Positions 35,349 to 44,295 of a stretch of DNA of 64,000 nucleotides are shown piece after piece. A program made the position numbers and the translations under genes. Under the pieces are notes generated by a model. It made no database searches. It saw only the letters and a program-made list of their open reading frames with translations, and was not told the origin of the DNA. This DNA comes from Fidelibacterota bacterium (GTDB lineage: Bacteria; Fidelibacterota; UBA2242; JAFGTP01): NCBI GenBank assembly GCA_016934035.1, contig JAFGTP010000036.1:1-64000 (forward strand). The letters are read 5' to 3'. The first letter of the stretch is position 1; each line of letters starts with the position of its first letter.

Positions 35349-37018
35349 AAAAATTAATTGTCTGTATTATTTATCTTTTTTTTACCACTTTATCTTTCGG
35401 ACAGTCGTTAGAAGCAGGGAAAAACGGTGTCGTTGTCTCAGCTTCTAAAATTGCCTCAGATATCGGCATTCAGATTATGAGAGAAGGCGGGAATAGTGTT
35501 GATGCTGCCATTGCTGTCAGTTTTGCATTGGCAGTGGTGTGGCCGGAAGCCGGAAACCTTGGTGGTGGTGGTTTTATGGTTATTCGATTTCCGGATGGGT
35601 CCGCCACAACCATTGATTACCGTGAAAAAGCATCGGAAAATGCCCATGAAAAAATGTATCTCGATCGTGATGGAAAACCCATTTCGGGATTATCTACCGA
35701 AGGCCCGTTGTCTGCCGCTGTTCCCGGAACTGTTGCCGGAATGGCATTGGCATGGGAAAAATACGGGCTCCTTCCTTGGAACAAACTCATAGAACCGGCT
35801 ATAGAACTGGCTGATAAAGGCTTTCCTGTAACCTATCATCTGCATACAGGTTTGAAAAACCATTATGAAGAAATGGCCCAGTTTACCGCTACGAAAGATA
35901 TGTTTTTTCCAAAGGGAAGTGTCCCTGAAGTCGGTGATATTTTGAAATTTCCCGATCTGGCGCAAACGCTGGGGAGAATTGCCCAGGAAGGTGCTGATGA
36001 TTTCTATCGTGGCTTGACTGCCCTGAAAATCGTTCGCAGCGTCAATGCTGCCGGTGGAATTTTGACCTACGACGATCTGAAGAACTACCGGGCAATTGAA
36101 CAACGACCCCTCCGGTTTCAATACCGGGACCACGAAATTATTACGATGGCCCCACCCAGTTCCGGAGGCGTTGTTTTGGGGCAAATTTTAAAAATCCTGG
36201 AAAATTTTCCCATGAGTCATTATGATTATTTTTCTCCCGATGCCATACATAAAATTGTTGAGGCGGAACGGTTTGCTTATGCCAACAGATCAAAATACCT
36301 GGGTGATCCTTACTTCGTAAATAATCACACTCAGTATTTGCTCTCTGACAAACTCAATGACTCACTGGCTTCTGAAATAAAATTTAATGTGGCCGGTAAT
36401 AGTCTGGTGACAGCCCCGGTTTTTGTACCAGAAAGTGAACAGACCACCCATTTTTCCATTATTGACAAAAATGGACTGGCGGTTTCTAATACAACCACAC
36501 TCAACTCTTCCTATGGAAGTTGTTTTGTCGTTGAGGGGACCGGAATTCTTCTGAATAATGAAATGGATGATTTTTCCATAAAACCCGGGCAACCTAATCA
36601 GTTCGGCTTGCTCGGATCTGAGGCTAATTCCATTCAGCCAAACAAAAAAATGCTCAGTTCCATGACACCTGCAATTGTTACACAGGACAATCAAATTAAA
36701 TATATACTTGGCAGCCCGGGCGGCTCAACCATTATCACGACAGTGGCCCAGGTTATCATTAACCTGGTTGATTTCGGGATGAACTTAAGAAATGCGGTTC
36801 ATGCGCCCAGGTTTCACCACCAATGGCTGCCAGATAATATCTATTTTGAAAAATTTGGGATTGACAAAACCTTGTTTGAGGCTCTTGAAAAAATGGGGTA
36901 TAAACTTGTCATTAGATCTGCCATAGGAGACCTGAATGCAATTGGAATTGATCACAATTTGGGAATTTATATCGGAGTGGCAGATAACAGAAGACAATCT
37001 GCCGTAAGTTGCTATTAA
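35345..37018 (+). CDS. ggt: gamma-glutamyltranspeptidase
   Basis: The product is 557 aa, full length, with a signal peptide (about 1-20) for export to the periplasm. The enzyme cleaves glutathione and other gamma-glutamyl compounds. The precursor self-cleaves before the Thr nucleophile in ESEQTTHFSIID (T367), giving large and small subunits. Other family motifs are GNLGGGGFMV near the start and LGSPGGSTIITTVAQV near the end. The ATG overlaps the rnhB stop by four bases. Confidence 0.96.
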   Translation: MKKLIVCIIYLFFTTLSFGQSLEAGKNGVVVSASKIASDIGIQIMREGGNSVDAAIAVSFALAVVWPEAGNLGGGGFMVIRFPDGSATTIDYREKASENAHEKMYLDRDGKPISGLSTEGPLSAAVPGTVAGMALAWEKYGLLPWNKLIEPAIELADKGFPVTYHLHTGLKNHYEEMAQFTATKDMFFPKGSVPEVGDILKFPDLAQTLGRIAQEGADDFYRGLTALKIVRSVNAAGGILTYDDLKNYRAIEQRPLRFQYRDHEIITMAPPSSGGVVLGQILKILENFPMSHYDYFSPDAIHKIVEAERFAYANRSKYLGDPYFVNNHTQYLLSDKLNDSLASEIKFNVAGNSLVTAPVFVPESEQTTHFSIIDKNGLAVSNTTTLNSSYGSCFVVEGTGILLNNEMDDFSIKPGQPNQFGLLGSEANSIQPNKKMLSSMTPAIVTQDNQIKYILGSPGGSTIITTVAQVIINLVDFGMNLRNAVHAPRFHHQWLPDNIYFEKFGIDKTLFEALEKMGYKLVIRSAIGDLNAIGIDHNLGIYIGVADNRRQSAVSCY

Positions 37019-37036
37019 ATCAGGAAAGGGAATCAA

Positions 37037-39127
37037 ATGAATTTTAAAACCATAACTGTTTTGTTGGTTTTTGGATTATTGTTGCAGAGTTGCATGAATA
37101 TTTCGTGTGTACATTCGGCATCTTCGCCTTCAAAGGAAATTACTGTAAAAGTGAAAATGGTTGATGCAAAGCCTGTTTATTGCATATTGAAAAATAACCG
37201 ATTAATAATTGGGGAATCCGGCCTTGGTTTCGAGATCAAAGGAATGGGAAAAATTTTTGATCAATACAAATTAATTTCCGCTCAGACATCCGGTTTCGAT
37301 GAAAACTGGACACAAATATGGGGAGAGAATAAAAATATCCGAAATCATTATACTGAATTAGCCCTGTCTTTAAAATCCAAAGAAAATAAAAAGTACGGAC
37401 TGGATATCATTTTTAAAGTCTATGATGACGGTGTCGGATTTCGCTATATCGTCACAGGAAAAGAAGGGGATAGTCTGTTTGTTGAATCGGAAAATTCGGA
37501 ATTTAATTTTATTGACGAATACACCACCTGGTGGATTCCCAATAATTATGACAGTTATGAACTGGCCTATGAAAATACAGCTCTGAATGATGTGAAAGCC
37601 GTTAATACGCCAATCACTATGAAATCCCAAAATGATGGTCATCATATTGCCATTCACGAGGCAAACCTAACCAATTATGCCGAAATGACTCTGGAAAAGA
37701 CTGAAAAGGGCCTGATTTCTGTTCTGGTTCCCTGGCCTGACGGTATCAAAGTTAAAGCAACCTATCCGATGATAACGCCCTGGCGTACAATCCAAATTAC
37801 CGATAATGCTGCCGGACTGGTTGAATCCAATTTAATTTTAAATCTTAACGAGCCCAATAAATTGGATGACACCTCATGGATAACTACCGGAAAATATGTG
37901 GGAATATGGTGGGGCATGCATGTCAATAAAAACACCTGGGAGCAGGGCCCAATACACGGAGCAACAACTGAAAATGCAAAAAAATACATCGATTTTGCCT
38001 CAAAGCACGATATTACCGGTCTGCTGATTGAAGGCTGGAACCTGGGTTGGGAAGGATGGACAACCGAACGAAATTTAAATTATACCACACCTTACGATGA
38101 TATTGACTATGAAGAAGTTGCCCGATATGGAAAATCCAAGGGAGTCAATATTATTGGCCATCATGAAACTGCTGCCAATGTTCTGAATTATGAAAGCCAG
38201 ATGGAAGAGGCTTTTCAATATCTGCAAAAACTGGGTATTCCTGCAGTAAAAACAGGTTATGTGGGACCGATCAATCCCGAAGGGCAACATCATCATGGTC
38301 AGTATATGGTCAACCATTATCGCAAAGTTGTAGAAATGGGTAGGAAATACAAAATTATGATTGTGGCCCATGAGCCGATAAAACCTACGGGCCTGCGCCG
38401 AACCTATCCTCATATGATGTCGCGAGAAGGGGCCAAAGGTATGGAATACAATGCCTGGTCTTCGGGAAATCCTCCGGACCATACAGTCATTTTGCCCTTT
38501 ACCCGTCTCTTGGGAGGGCCTATGGATTATACTCCCGGTATTTTTGATCTGGAATTTAAATACAAGCCCAATTTTCGAGTTTATACAACCCTTGCCAAGC
38601 AATTATCCTATTATATCAATCTTTATTCACCTTGGCAGATGGCAGCTGACCTGATCGAAAATTACGAGGGACACCCTGCCTTTGAATTCATCGACCTGGT
38701 GAAAACCAGTTTTGATGAATCCAGAGTTCTGGCAGCCGAGGTCGGGGACTACCTGATTATAGCGCGAAGAAATGGTAAAGAATGGTTCTTGGGTGTAACA
38801 ACCGATGAGCATACCAGAAATTTCGATATCAATCTGGATTTTCTGGATAATCACAAAAAATATGTGGCCCATATTTTTTGTGATGCCATCAACACAAACT
38901 GGAAGGACCGTCCCACTGAAATTGAAATTCGCAAATATGTTGTAAATAACCAAAACCAATTAAAAGCAGTCGTTTCGCCAAGCGGAGGAATGGCAATACA
39001 CTTCAGAGAATACAAAGCCGGGAATTATCCCAATATTGCTGAATTTAATTCCACGGATTCTGAAAGAATGGAAGCCTTTAAAAAAGTGCCGGTCTATAAA
39101 GATTACGAATCTGCCATTGCAAAATAA
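37037..39127 (+). CDS. glycoside hydrolase family 97, SusB-type (inverting) alpha-glucosidase
   Basis: The product is 696 aa with a lipoprotein-type signal (LLLQSC, Cys at about 19). It has the N-terminal beta-sandwich and catalytic barrel of GH97. Three glutamates, E377 (GHHETAA), E446 (VAHEPIKPTG) and E470 (GMEYN), have exactly the 69- and 24-residue spacing of the catalytic E439, E508 and E532 of SusB from Bacteroides thetaiotaomicron. VKTGYVG stands where retaining members have the Asp nucleophile. An inverting alpha-glucoside hydrolase is therefore expected (subfamily logic from known structures, recalled rather than aligned). No SusC or SusD partner is nearby. Confidence 0.92.
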   Translation: MNFKTITVLLVFGLLLQSCMNISCVHSASSPSKEITVKVKMVDAKPVYCILKNNRLIIGESGLGFEIKGMGKIFDQYKLISAQTSGFDENWTQIWGENKNIRNHYTELALSLKSKENKKYGLDIIFKVYDDGVGFRYIVTGKEGDSLFVESENSEFNFIDEYTTWWIPNNYDSYELAYENTALNDVKAVNTPITMKSQNDGHHIAIHEANLTNYAEMTLEKTEKGLISVLVPWPDGIKVKATYPMITPWRTIQITDNAAGLVESNLILNLNEPNKLDDTSWITTGKYVGIWWGMHVNKNTWEQGPIHGATTENAKKYIDFASKHDITGLLIEGWNLGWEGWTTERNLNYTTPYDDIDYEEVARYGKSKGVNIIGHHETAANVLNYESQMEEAFQYLQKLGIPAVKTGYVGPINPEGQHHHGQYMVNHYRKVVEMGRKYKIMIVAHEPIKPTGLRRTYPHMMSREGAKGMEYNAWSSGNPPDHTVILPFTRLLGGPMDYTPGIFDLEFKYKPNFRVYTTLAKQLSYYINLYSPWQMAADLIENYEGHPAFEFIDLVKTSFDESRVLAAEVGDYLIIARRNGKEWFLGVTTDEHTRNFDINLDFLDNHKKYVAHIFCDAINTNWKDRPTEIEIRKYVVNNQNQLKAVVSPSGGMAIHFREYKAGNYPNIAEFNSTDSERMEAFKKVPVYKDYESAIAK

Positions 39128-39134
39128 TTAACTT

Positions 39135-39183
39135 TTTTGAGTAATTACCGTAGATTGCCATGATTAATGGTAATTACTCAAAA
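39135..39183. terminator. perfect 15-bp inverted repeat after the GH97 gene
   Basis: The arms TTTTGAGTAATTACC (39135-39149) and GGTAATTACTCAAAA (39169-39183) are perfect inverted repeats around a 19-base loop, eight bases after the GH97 stop. The stem is AT-rich and the tail is TTATTATTATA rather than a pure T run. It could be a weak terminator or mRNA 3' end, or a protein-binding site in front of the receiver gene. Confidence 0.55.
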
Positions 39184-39292
39184 TTATTATTATATTCACT
39201 TTCAAGAAATAATTTTGATTTTTCACAACAAATGATTAATGTTGCGCAGTTTTTTTAAGAAGGAATGAAATAGTCAATTTTGGAGAATCAGG

Positions 39293-39682
39293 ATGGATTT
39301 GAGCATAAATATTTTAATTATGGATGATGATGAAGCAGTTAGGTTCAGCCTTTTTTCATATTTGGAAGATTGTGGATACAATGTTATGACTTCCGATACT
39401 GCTGAAGATGCATTGCAAAAATTAAAATCAGAAAAAATTGATGTTGTTATTGTTGATTTGCGTCTACCCGGCATGGATGGAGATATTTTCATTGAATCGA
39501 CTTATAAAGATTATCCCAACCTTGGTTATATCATTTACACAGGTTCAACGGAATTTACGGTATCTGAAAAAATCATTAACCTGCCCCAAGTCCATGAAGA
39601 GATATTTTTCAAACCAGTGTCGGATATCTCCTTAATTGAAGATGCAATCAATCAGATTGCAAAAGTCGTTAAAAAAATCTAA
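39293..39682 (+). CDS. single-domain response regulator (CheY-like receiver)
   Basis: The product is 129 aa and is only a receiver domain. It has the acidic pocket DDD at 11-13, the phospho-acceptor D55 in VIVDLRLPGMDG, a switch Thr in IYTGS and the Lys in FFKPVS. No output domain or partner kinase is beside it. It may signal to the flagellar motor, to a distant kinase or to another receiver, but the sequence does not say which. Confidence 0.93.
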   Translation: MDLSINILIMDDDEAVRFSLFSYLEDCGYNVMTSDTAEDALQKLKSEKIDVVIVDLRLPGMDGDIFIESTYKDYPNLGYIIYTGSTEFTVSEKIINLPQVHEEIFFKPVSDISLIEDAINQIAKVVKKI

Positions 39683-39867
39683 CACATGGAATTATGTATT
39701 GTTAGATAAATTATTTAATAAATTGTTAACACTATCAATCTTTTTGATTTATCCCATTAATTAAAACATCCTCGTAAAAAAAAATCTATTTATCTATCTT
39801 TCTCTTTGAAATTATATTGAAAAATTAATATTATTATCGAGAAAATTTAGAAGGAGGAGGGAAACTT

Positions 39868-41082
39868 TTGAAACCAATATTTAGTGCAGGTAATTCGGGC
39901 CCTGATGTACAATCAGATTGCCGTGTTTCAATAAAACTCAACGACACTGGCGGTATACAAATTATACTGAATAGCAAGGTACAGAAATACTATGAAAATC
40001 AGTTAATTAACCTAATTAAAAACTGTTTGAATCAGGCTAAAATAGTTCATTGCGAATGTACTCTGGAGGATTACGGAGCTCTTGATTATGTAATACTGGC
40101 CAGGATAGAAGCCGCTGTCAATAAAGCCCTGGGAAAAGAGATTATCCTTTTGCCTGTATGCAACAACCGGTCTCTAACAATAAAAAAAGATGCAGAGCGG
40201 CGTTCCAGATTATATTTGCCTGGAGATTTTCCGAAATTTTTTATCAATGCCGGTTTATATAAATCAGACGGATTGATTTTTGACCTGGAAGATTCTGTGG
40301 CCCCGGAGAAAAAAGAAGAGGTGCGCCCGCTGGTGCGCAATGCTATGCTGGCAGGAGATTATTTCAGCTCTGAGATCATGGTCCGAATCAACCAATTGCC
40401 AATGGGTTTAAAGGACCTTGAGTATGTGGTTCCTTATGGTGTCGATACGATTTTGATTCCAAAATGCGAATCTGCTGACCAGGTTCTGGCCGTTGCAAAC
40501 AAAATCGAAGACTTAAAGAAACAACACCATCTGGACAAAGAAATATACATCATGCCTATCATCGAAAATGCCATGGGTGTGATAAAAAGTTTTGAAATTG
40601 CAACAGCCTCAGATAAAAACATCGCTCTCACTATTGGGCTTGAAGATTATACGGCTGACCTTGGTGTGGAAAGAACTGATAACGGGAAAGAAAGTGAATT
40701 TGCCCGCAATATGATTATAAATGCAGCCAGGGCTGCTGGAATACAGGCGATTGATTCTGTTTTTTCCAATGTCGAGGATATGAATAAATTATTTGAAACA
40801 GCAAGAAATTCAAAAGCCATGGGATTTGATGGAATGGGTTGTATTCATCCACGACAAATTTCTGTCATTCATCAAGCTTTTGCCCCAACAGAAAAAGAAA
40901 TTGAAAAAGCAAAAAAAATTGCAAAAGCCTTTGCCCAGGCCAAAAAAGAAGGGAAAGCTGTGGTCTCTCTCAATTCCAAAATGATTGATCCGCCTGTTGT
41001 TAAAAGAGCTGAACGGGTAATCAAAATGGCTATTCAAAACAAACTGCTTACAGAAAATTGGGAGGAATTGGAAAATGACTAA
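39868..41082 (+). CDS. citE: citrate lyase acyl-carrier (CitD) and beta (CitE) subunits fused
   Basis: The product is 404 aa from a TTG start with a strong AAGGAGGAGGG site. Residues 1 to about 95 resemble CitD, the acyl carrier with the phosphoribosyl-dephospho-CoA arm. The Ser that aligns with its attachment site is S16 in VQSDCRV. The motif DYGALDYVILARIEAAV matches the CitD C-terminal part. Residues of about 110-400 are CitE (RSRLYLPGDFPKFF, GLIFDLEDSVAPEKK, GLEDYTADLGVERT, GFDGMGCIHPRQI), the citryl lyase. The citF start overlaps its stop by 8 bases. CitC, CitG and CitX, needed for activation, are not in the window. The 185-bp gap upstream is AT-rich and shows no clear promoter. Confidence 0.92.
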   Translation: MKPIFSAGNSGPDVQSDCRVSIKLNDTGGIQIILNSKVQKYYENQLINLIKNCLNQAKIVHCECTLEDYGALDYVILARIEAAVNKALGKEIILLPVCNNRSLTIKKDAERRSRLYLPGDFPKFFINAGLYKSDGLIFDLEDSVAPEKKEEVRPLVRNAMLAGDYFSSEIMVRINQLPMGLKDLEYVVPYGVDTILIPKCESADQVLAVANKIEDLKKQHHLDKEIYIMPIIENAMGVIKSFEIATASDKNIALTIGLEDYTADLGVERTDNGKESEFARNMIINAARAAGIQAIDSVFSNVEDMNKLFETARNSKAMGFDGMGCIHPRQISVIHQAFAPTEKEIEKAKKIAKAFAQAKKEGKAVVSLNSKMIDPPVVKRAERVIKMAIQNKLLTENWEELEND

Positions 41083-42631
41083 AAACATGGTAAAAAATGC
41101 AGCCGGAAGAATAGTCCCAACTGAAATAAACGGTAAAAAAGTCATCCCTTATCAAGGTGTTGGAAAATACAAACCCGATTATCGAAAATTTAGCCCCCGG
41201 GTGGCAACCTGTGCCGATTATCCTGAAGATGGCAATAAAGTTGTTCCTGATTTGAAAACAGCGCTGCTGAAAGCCGGCCTAAAGGATGGAATGACGATAT
41301 CCACCCATCATCATTTTCGTGACGGTGATTTGATCGTCAATGAAATTTTCAAAATTGCATCAGAAATGGGCGTTAGAAACCTTGTCTGGTTTCCATCCGC
41401 ATCCTTTCCCTGCCATGAGCCATTAATCAAATACCTCGAGGATGGTACCATACATCATATCGAAGGCAGTATGAACGGACCGCTGGGTGTATTTGTATCT
41501 GAAGGAAAAATGAAAGGAACAGGGGTTCTGAGATCACATGGTGGACGATATCAGGCGATACAGGATGGAGAAGTCCAAATCGATATCGCAATCCTGGCTG
41601 CACCCACAGCTGATGCTTTTGGCAATGCCAATGGTGTCAACGGCCCGTCAGCCTGTGGTTTACTGGGGTTTGCTCTAGCAGATTCGCAATATGCGGACAA
41701 AGTGATTATAGTGACGGACAACCTGGTCGATTTTCCCTGCCTGCCGTGGCAAATCCACGGAAACTATGTTGATTATGTGGTCAGGGTAGATAAAGTGGGT
41801 ATTCCTGAAAAAATAGTATCCGGGACTACTCGAATTACCAAAAGCCCTGATCGATTATTAATTGCAGAAATGACCGCCAAATTATGCTGGGAGGCAGGAC
41901 TCATTCGTGAAGGTTATTCTTTTCAGGCTGGTGCTGGAGGAATATCATTGGCCATTTCCGATTATTTTGCAAAATATCAGCGGGAAAATTCCATAACGGC
42001 TTCATTTGCCCGAGGAGGAAGCAATAAATACCTGGTGGAAATGCTGGAAGAAGGATTGGTGAAGTACATCCTTGACGGGCAAACTTTTGACCTTGAAGGC
42101 GTTCGGTCTATGCGTGAGAACCCCAAGCATCAAGATACAAGTCCTTTTACCAGTTATAATTATCACAGCAAAGGCAATTTTGCTTCTTTTATTGATATTG
42201 CCATACTGGGAGCAACTGAAGTTGATATTAATTTTAATGCTAATGTTAATACTCATTCGGACGGATATTTGCTACATGGTATCGGAGGCTGGCAAAACTG
42301 TCTGTTTGGCCGGAATGTTATTTTGCCCATTCCGCTTTTCAGAAACAGAATTCCAATCATACGGGATGAAGTCACAACATTAACCGGGCCTGGTGAATTG
42401 ATTGATATTATTGTTACCGAAAGGGGAATAGCCATCAATCCTCGCCGTCAGGATTTGCTGGATAAACTTAAAAATTCTCAGTTGCCGATCAAAACCATTG
42501 TGGAGTTAAAAGAAGAGGCCGAAAGGATTTGCGGAAAACCACAAAAGCCGCAATTGACCGATGAAGTTGTCGCAGTAGTCAAGTGGGTTGACGGAACTGT
42601 GATTGATTCAGTTTACAAAGTCAAAACCTGA
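41075..42631 (+). CDS. citF: citrate lyase alpha subunit (citrate CoA-transferase)
   Basis: The product is 518 aa, full length for CitF. CitF swaps acetate for citrate on the carrier thioester. Family motifs include ISTHHHFRDGDLIVNEI, GRYQAIQDGEVQIDIAI, GAGGISLAIS, FARGGSNKYLVEMLEEG and a C-terminal ERGIAINPRRQDL. Together with the CitD-CitE fusion it gives a complete catalytic complex. A strong terminator follows. Confidence 0.96.
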   Translation: MTKNMVKNAAGRIVPTEINGKKVIPYQGVGKYKPDYRKFSPRVATCADYPEDGNKVVPDLKTALLKAGLKDGMTISTHHHFRDGDLIVNEIFKIASEMGVRNLVWFPSASFPCHEPLIKYLEDGTIHHIEGSMNGPLGVFVSEGKMKGTGVLRSHGGRYQAIQDGEVQIDIAILAAPTADAFGNANGVNGPSACGLLGFALADSQYADKVIIVTDNLVDFPCLPWQIHGNYVDYVVRVDKVGIPEKIVSGTTRITKSPDRLLIAEMTAKLCWEAGLIREGYSFQAGAGGISLAISDYFAKYQRENSITASFARGGSNKYLVEMLEEGLVKYILDGQTFDLEGVRSMRENPKHQDTSPFTSYNYHSKGNFASFIDIAILGATEVDINFNANVNTHSDGYLLHGIGGWQNCLFGRNVILPIPLFRNRIPIIRDEVTTLTGPGELIDIIVTERGIAINPRRQDLLDKLKNSQLPIKTIVELKEEAERICGKPQKPQLTDEVVAVVKWVDGTVIDSVYKVKT

Positions 42632-42657
42632 AATATTCCATATCTCGTTTAAATATC

Positions 42658-42694
42658 AAGACCTGCAAATTGTAAAATAGCAGGTCTTTTTTTT
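42658..42694 (+). terminator. rho-independent terminator after citF
   Basis: AAGACCTGC (42658-42666) pairs perfectly with GCAGGTCTT (42680-42688) across a 13-base loop, followed by an eight-T run. It lies 27 bases after the citF stop, between citF and the convergent yjbQ gene. Confidence 0.93.
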
Positions 42695-42715
42695 AACATT
42701 TTCAATTTCAATTAA

Positions 42716-43108
42716 TTATGTGAATAATTTAATCCAAATTTCACGTCTTCTTGGACCATCAAATTCACAAAAGAATATTCCCTGCCAAGTCCCCAGCATC
42801 AATTGACCATTTTCAACAATGATTTGGACAGAATTTCCAACAAGTGTCGACTTGATATGAGAATCTGAATTACCTTCCAAGTGAGTATAGTTTTCATGCG
42901 GTGGTACCATGGTATTGAGTTTCTTTTGCATATCAGTCAGGACATTCGGGTCGGCATTTTCATTAATGGTTATGCCGCTGGTTGTGTGGGGAGAATAAAT
43001 AACGATATGACCGTCGATCACTTTGAATTTTTTGATTACTTCGCGGATTTTATCTGTAATATCAACGAATTGGTTTCTTTGATTTGTTTGAAGTGTCATA
43101 ATTTCCAT
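42716..43108 (-). CDS. yjbQ: YjbQ/UPF0047 family protein
   Basis: The product is 130 aa. The UPF0047 signature is complete: YSPHTTSGITINENADP, the Glu/His pair in PPHENYTHLEGNSDSHIKS and GTWQGIFFCEFDGPR. Some members complement thiamin phosphate synthase mutants, but the physiological role is unsettled. The start at 43108 is fixed by GGAG seven bases upstream. It is separated by 93 bases from the MBL gene and may have its own promoter. Confidence 0.93.
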   Translation of the reverse strand: MEIMTLQTNQRNQFVDITDKIREVIKKFKVIDGHIVIYSPHTTSGITINENADPNVLTDMQKKLNTMVPPHENYTHLEGNSDSHIKSTLVGNSVQIIVENGQLMLGTWQGIFFCEFDGPRRREIWIKLFT

Positions 43109-43201
43109 TTTTATTCTCCATCTATCATTATTAAGGGGGCAGAAAAGAATTTAAGCGTATAAACTTCATTAAGTTTACATAATATATCTTATGTTTAATT
43201 A

Positions 43202-43960
43202 TTAACCCACGCGGTAAACTTGTAAATCTGCAGCTAGGGCTACATCACAATCGCTTGGCGTAACCTTCCAAATCAAATCCTCATTATCTAATAATGGATG
43301 AATATGCGTGATTATTGTTTTTTTAGGTTTTGCAGCCGAAATAACCGATTTGACATCCTGGGGCTTGAGATGGCCTGAAATTTCCTGGTTTTCAAGCCCA
43401 GAGCATTCAATCAACAGTAGATCGGCCCTGTATGCGGCTTTCACTAAGTTTTCCGTCAATGAAGTATCACCTGAATAGACAAATTTTTGGTTTTTATGAT
43501 CGATGAAACGAAAAATCAGGCTTTCTTCACTATGAGCGGCTGAAAAAGTTTCAATTCTAAAATCATCTTGCTTAAAAGAATTCGGTGAAATTGGATTGTG
43601 TTGGTAACCCCTATATTCAGAATCCATCCATTTTCCATAAATTTGTTCTAAGTCATTCAGTCGGATAGAAAAATTATCATGTGCATAGATGGAAATTAAT
43701 TTATATTCAGTGGTAATATTTTTTTGATATTTAAAAGTAAAAAATAATGGTACAAGATCAATTGTATGATCAATATGGAGATGGGATAAAAAAATTTTAT
43801 CAATTTCCCAAATAGTGCGGTTTGCTTTAACCAATTGGCGCAAGGCTCCAGAGCCGCAGTCTATTAAAATTGTTTTTCCATTGATATCTAATATATAGGC
43901 TGGATTGGAACGGTGTTTTACGGGTATATGGGTACCACTGCCAAGTATTGTCAGTTTCAT
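43202..43960 (-). CDS. metallo-beta-lactamase fold hydrolase, ribonuclease Z-like
   Basis: The product is 252 aa, with the zinc motif HxHxDH (LSHLHIDHTIDLVPLFF), KFVYSGDTSLTENLV carrying the bridging Asp, and a terminal HIH in THIHPLL. It lacks the long exosite of true RNase Z, so the substrate may be RNA, a phosphodiester or a small molecule. The ATG at 43960 overlaps the upstream stop (TAATG); the TTG at 43966 is less likely. Confidence 0.9.
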   Translation of the reverse strand: MKLTILGSGTHIPVKHRSNPAYILDINGKTILIDCGSGALRQLVKANRTIWEIDKIFLSHLHIDHTIDLVPLFFTFKYQKNITTEYKLISIYAHDNFSIRLNDLEQIYGKWMDSEYRGYQHNPISPNSFKQDDFRIETFSAAHSEESLIFRFIDHKNQKFVYSGDTSLTENLVKAAYRADLLLIECSGLENQEISGHLKPQDVKSVISAAKPKKTIITHIHPLLDNEDLIWKVTPSDCDVALAADLQVYRVG

Positions 43961-44295
43961 TAGCAACTTAAATGAATAGCCAGTGCCTTTTTAGCCAATG
44001 AGTAATCTGGAAATTTTTGAATAATACTGCCGGATTTTTTGATTACAAGGTTCACAATTTCATGTAGCTTCAATGTATTTTTTAATGTTTCAGATACCTT
44101 CATCAAACCGAATTTCCCTGTGCCAATAAAAATTGTATCAGGCTGATAATCATCTATTTTCCTAATATCTTCTAAAGTGCCGGAACGGCGATGCCAGTCA
44201 AATATTATTTTCTCGCCTAAAAGGATTAAATCCTGAATATAAAGGATATTGCTTATTTTTAATTTTCCGAAGGAATAATCATTAATTGCATACAT
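43960..44295 (-). CDS. Mth938-like domain protein
   Basis: The product is 111 aa. It matches the Mth938/NDUFAF3-type fold: an N-terminal SFGKLKI, then DWHRRSGTLEDI, then DTIFIGTGKFGLMKVSE. The family has no settled bacterial role. It overlaps its neighbours on both sides by one base and is clearly co-translated with the MBL protein. Confidence 0.85.
   Translation of the reverse strand: MYAINDYSFGKLKISNILYIQDLILLGEKIIFDWHRRSGTLEDIRKIDDYQPDTIFIGTGKFGLMKVSETLKNTLKLHEIVNLVIKKSGSIIQKFPDYSLAKKALAIHLSC

Noticed and set aside
35690..36184. 164-aa open frame on the minus strand
   Set aside because: It is opposite the core of gamma-glutamyltranspeptidase, which has conserved motifs throughout this stretch.
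38075..38602. 175-aa open frame on the minus strand
   Set aside because: It is opposite the catalytic barrel of the GH97 enzyme, where all catalytic residues lie on the plus strand.
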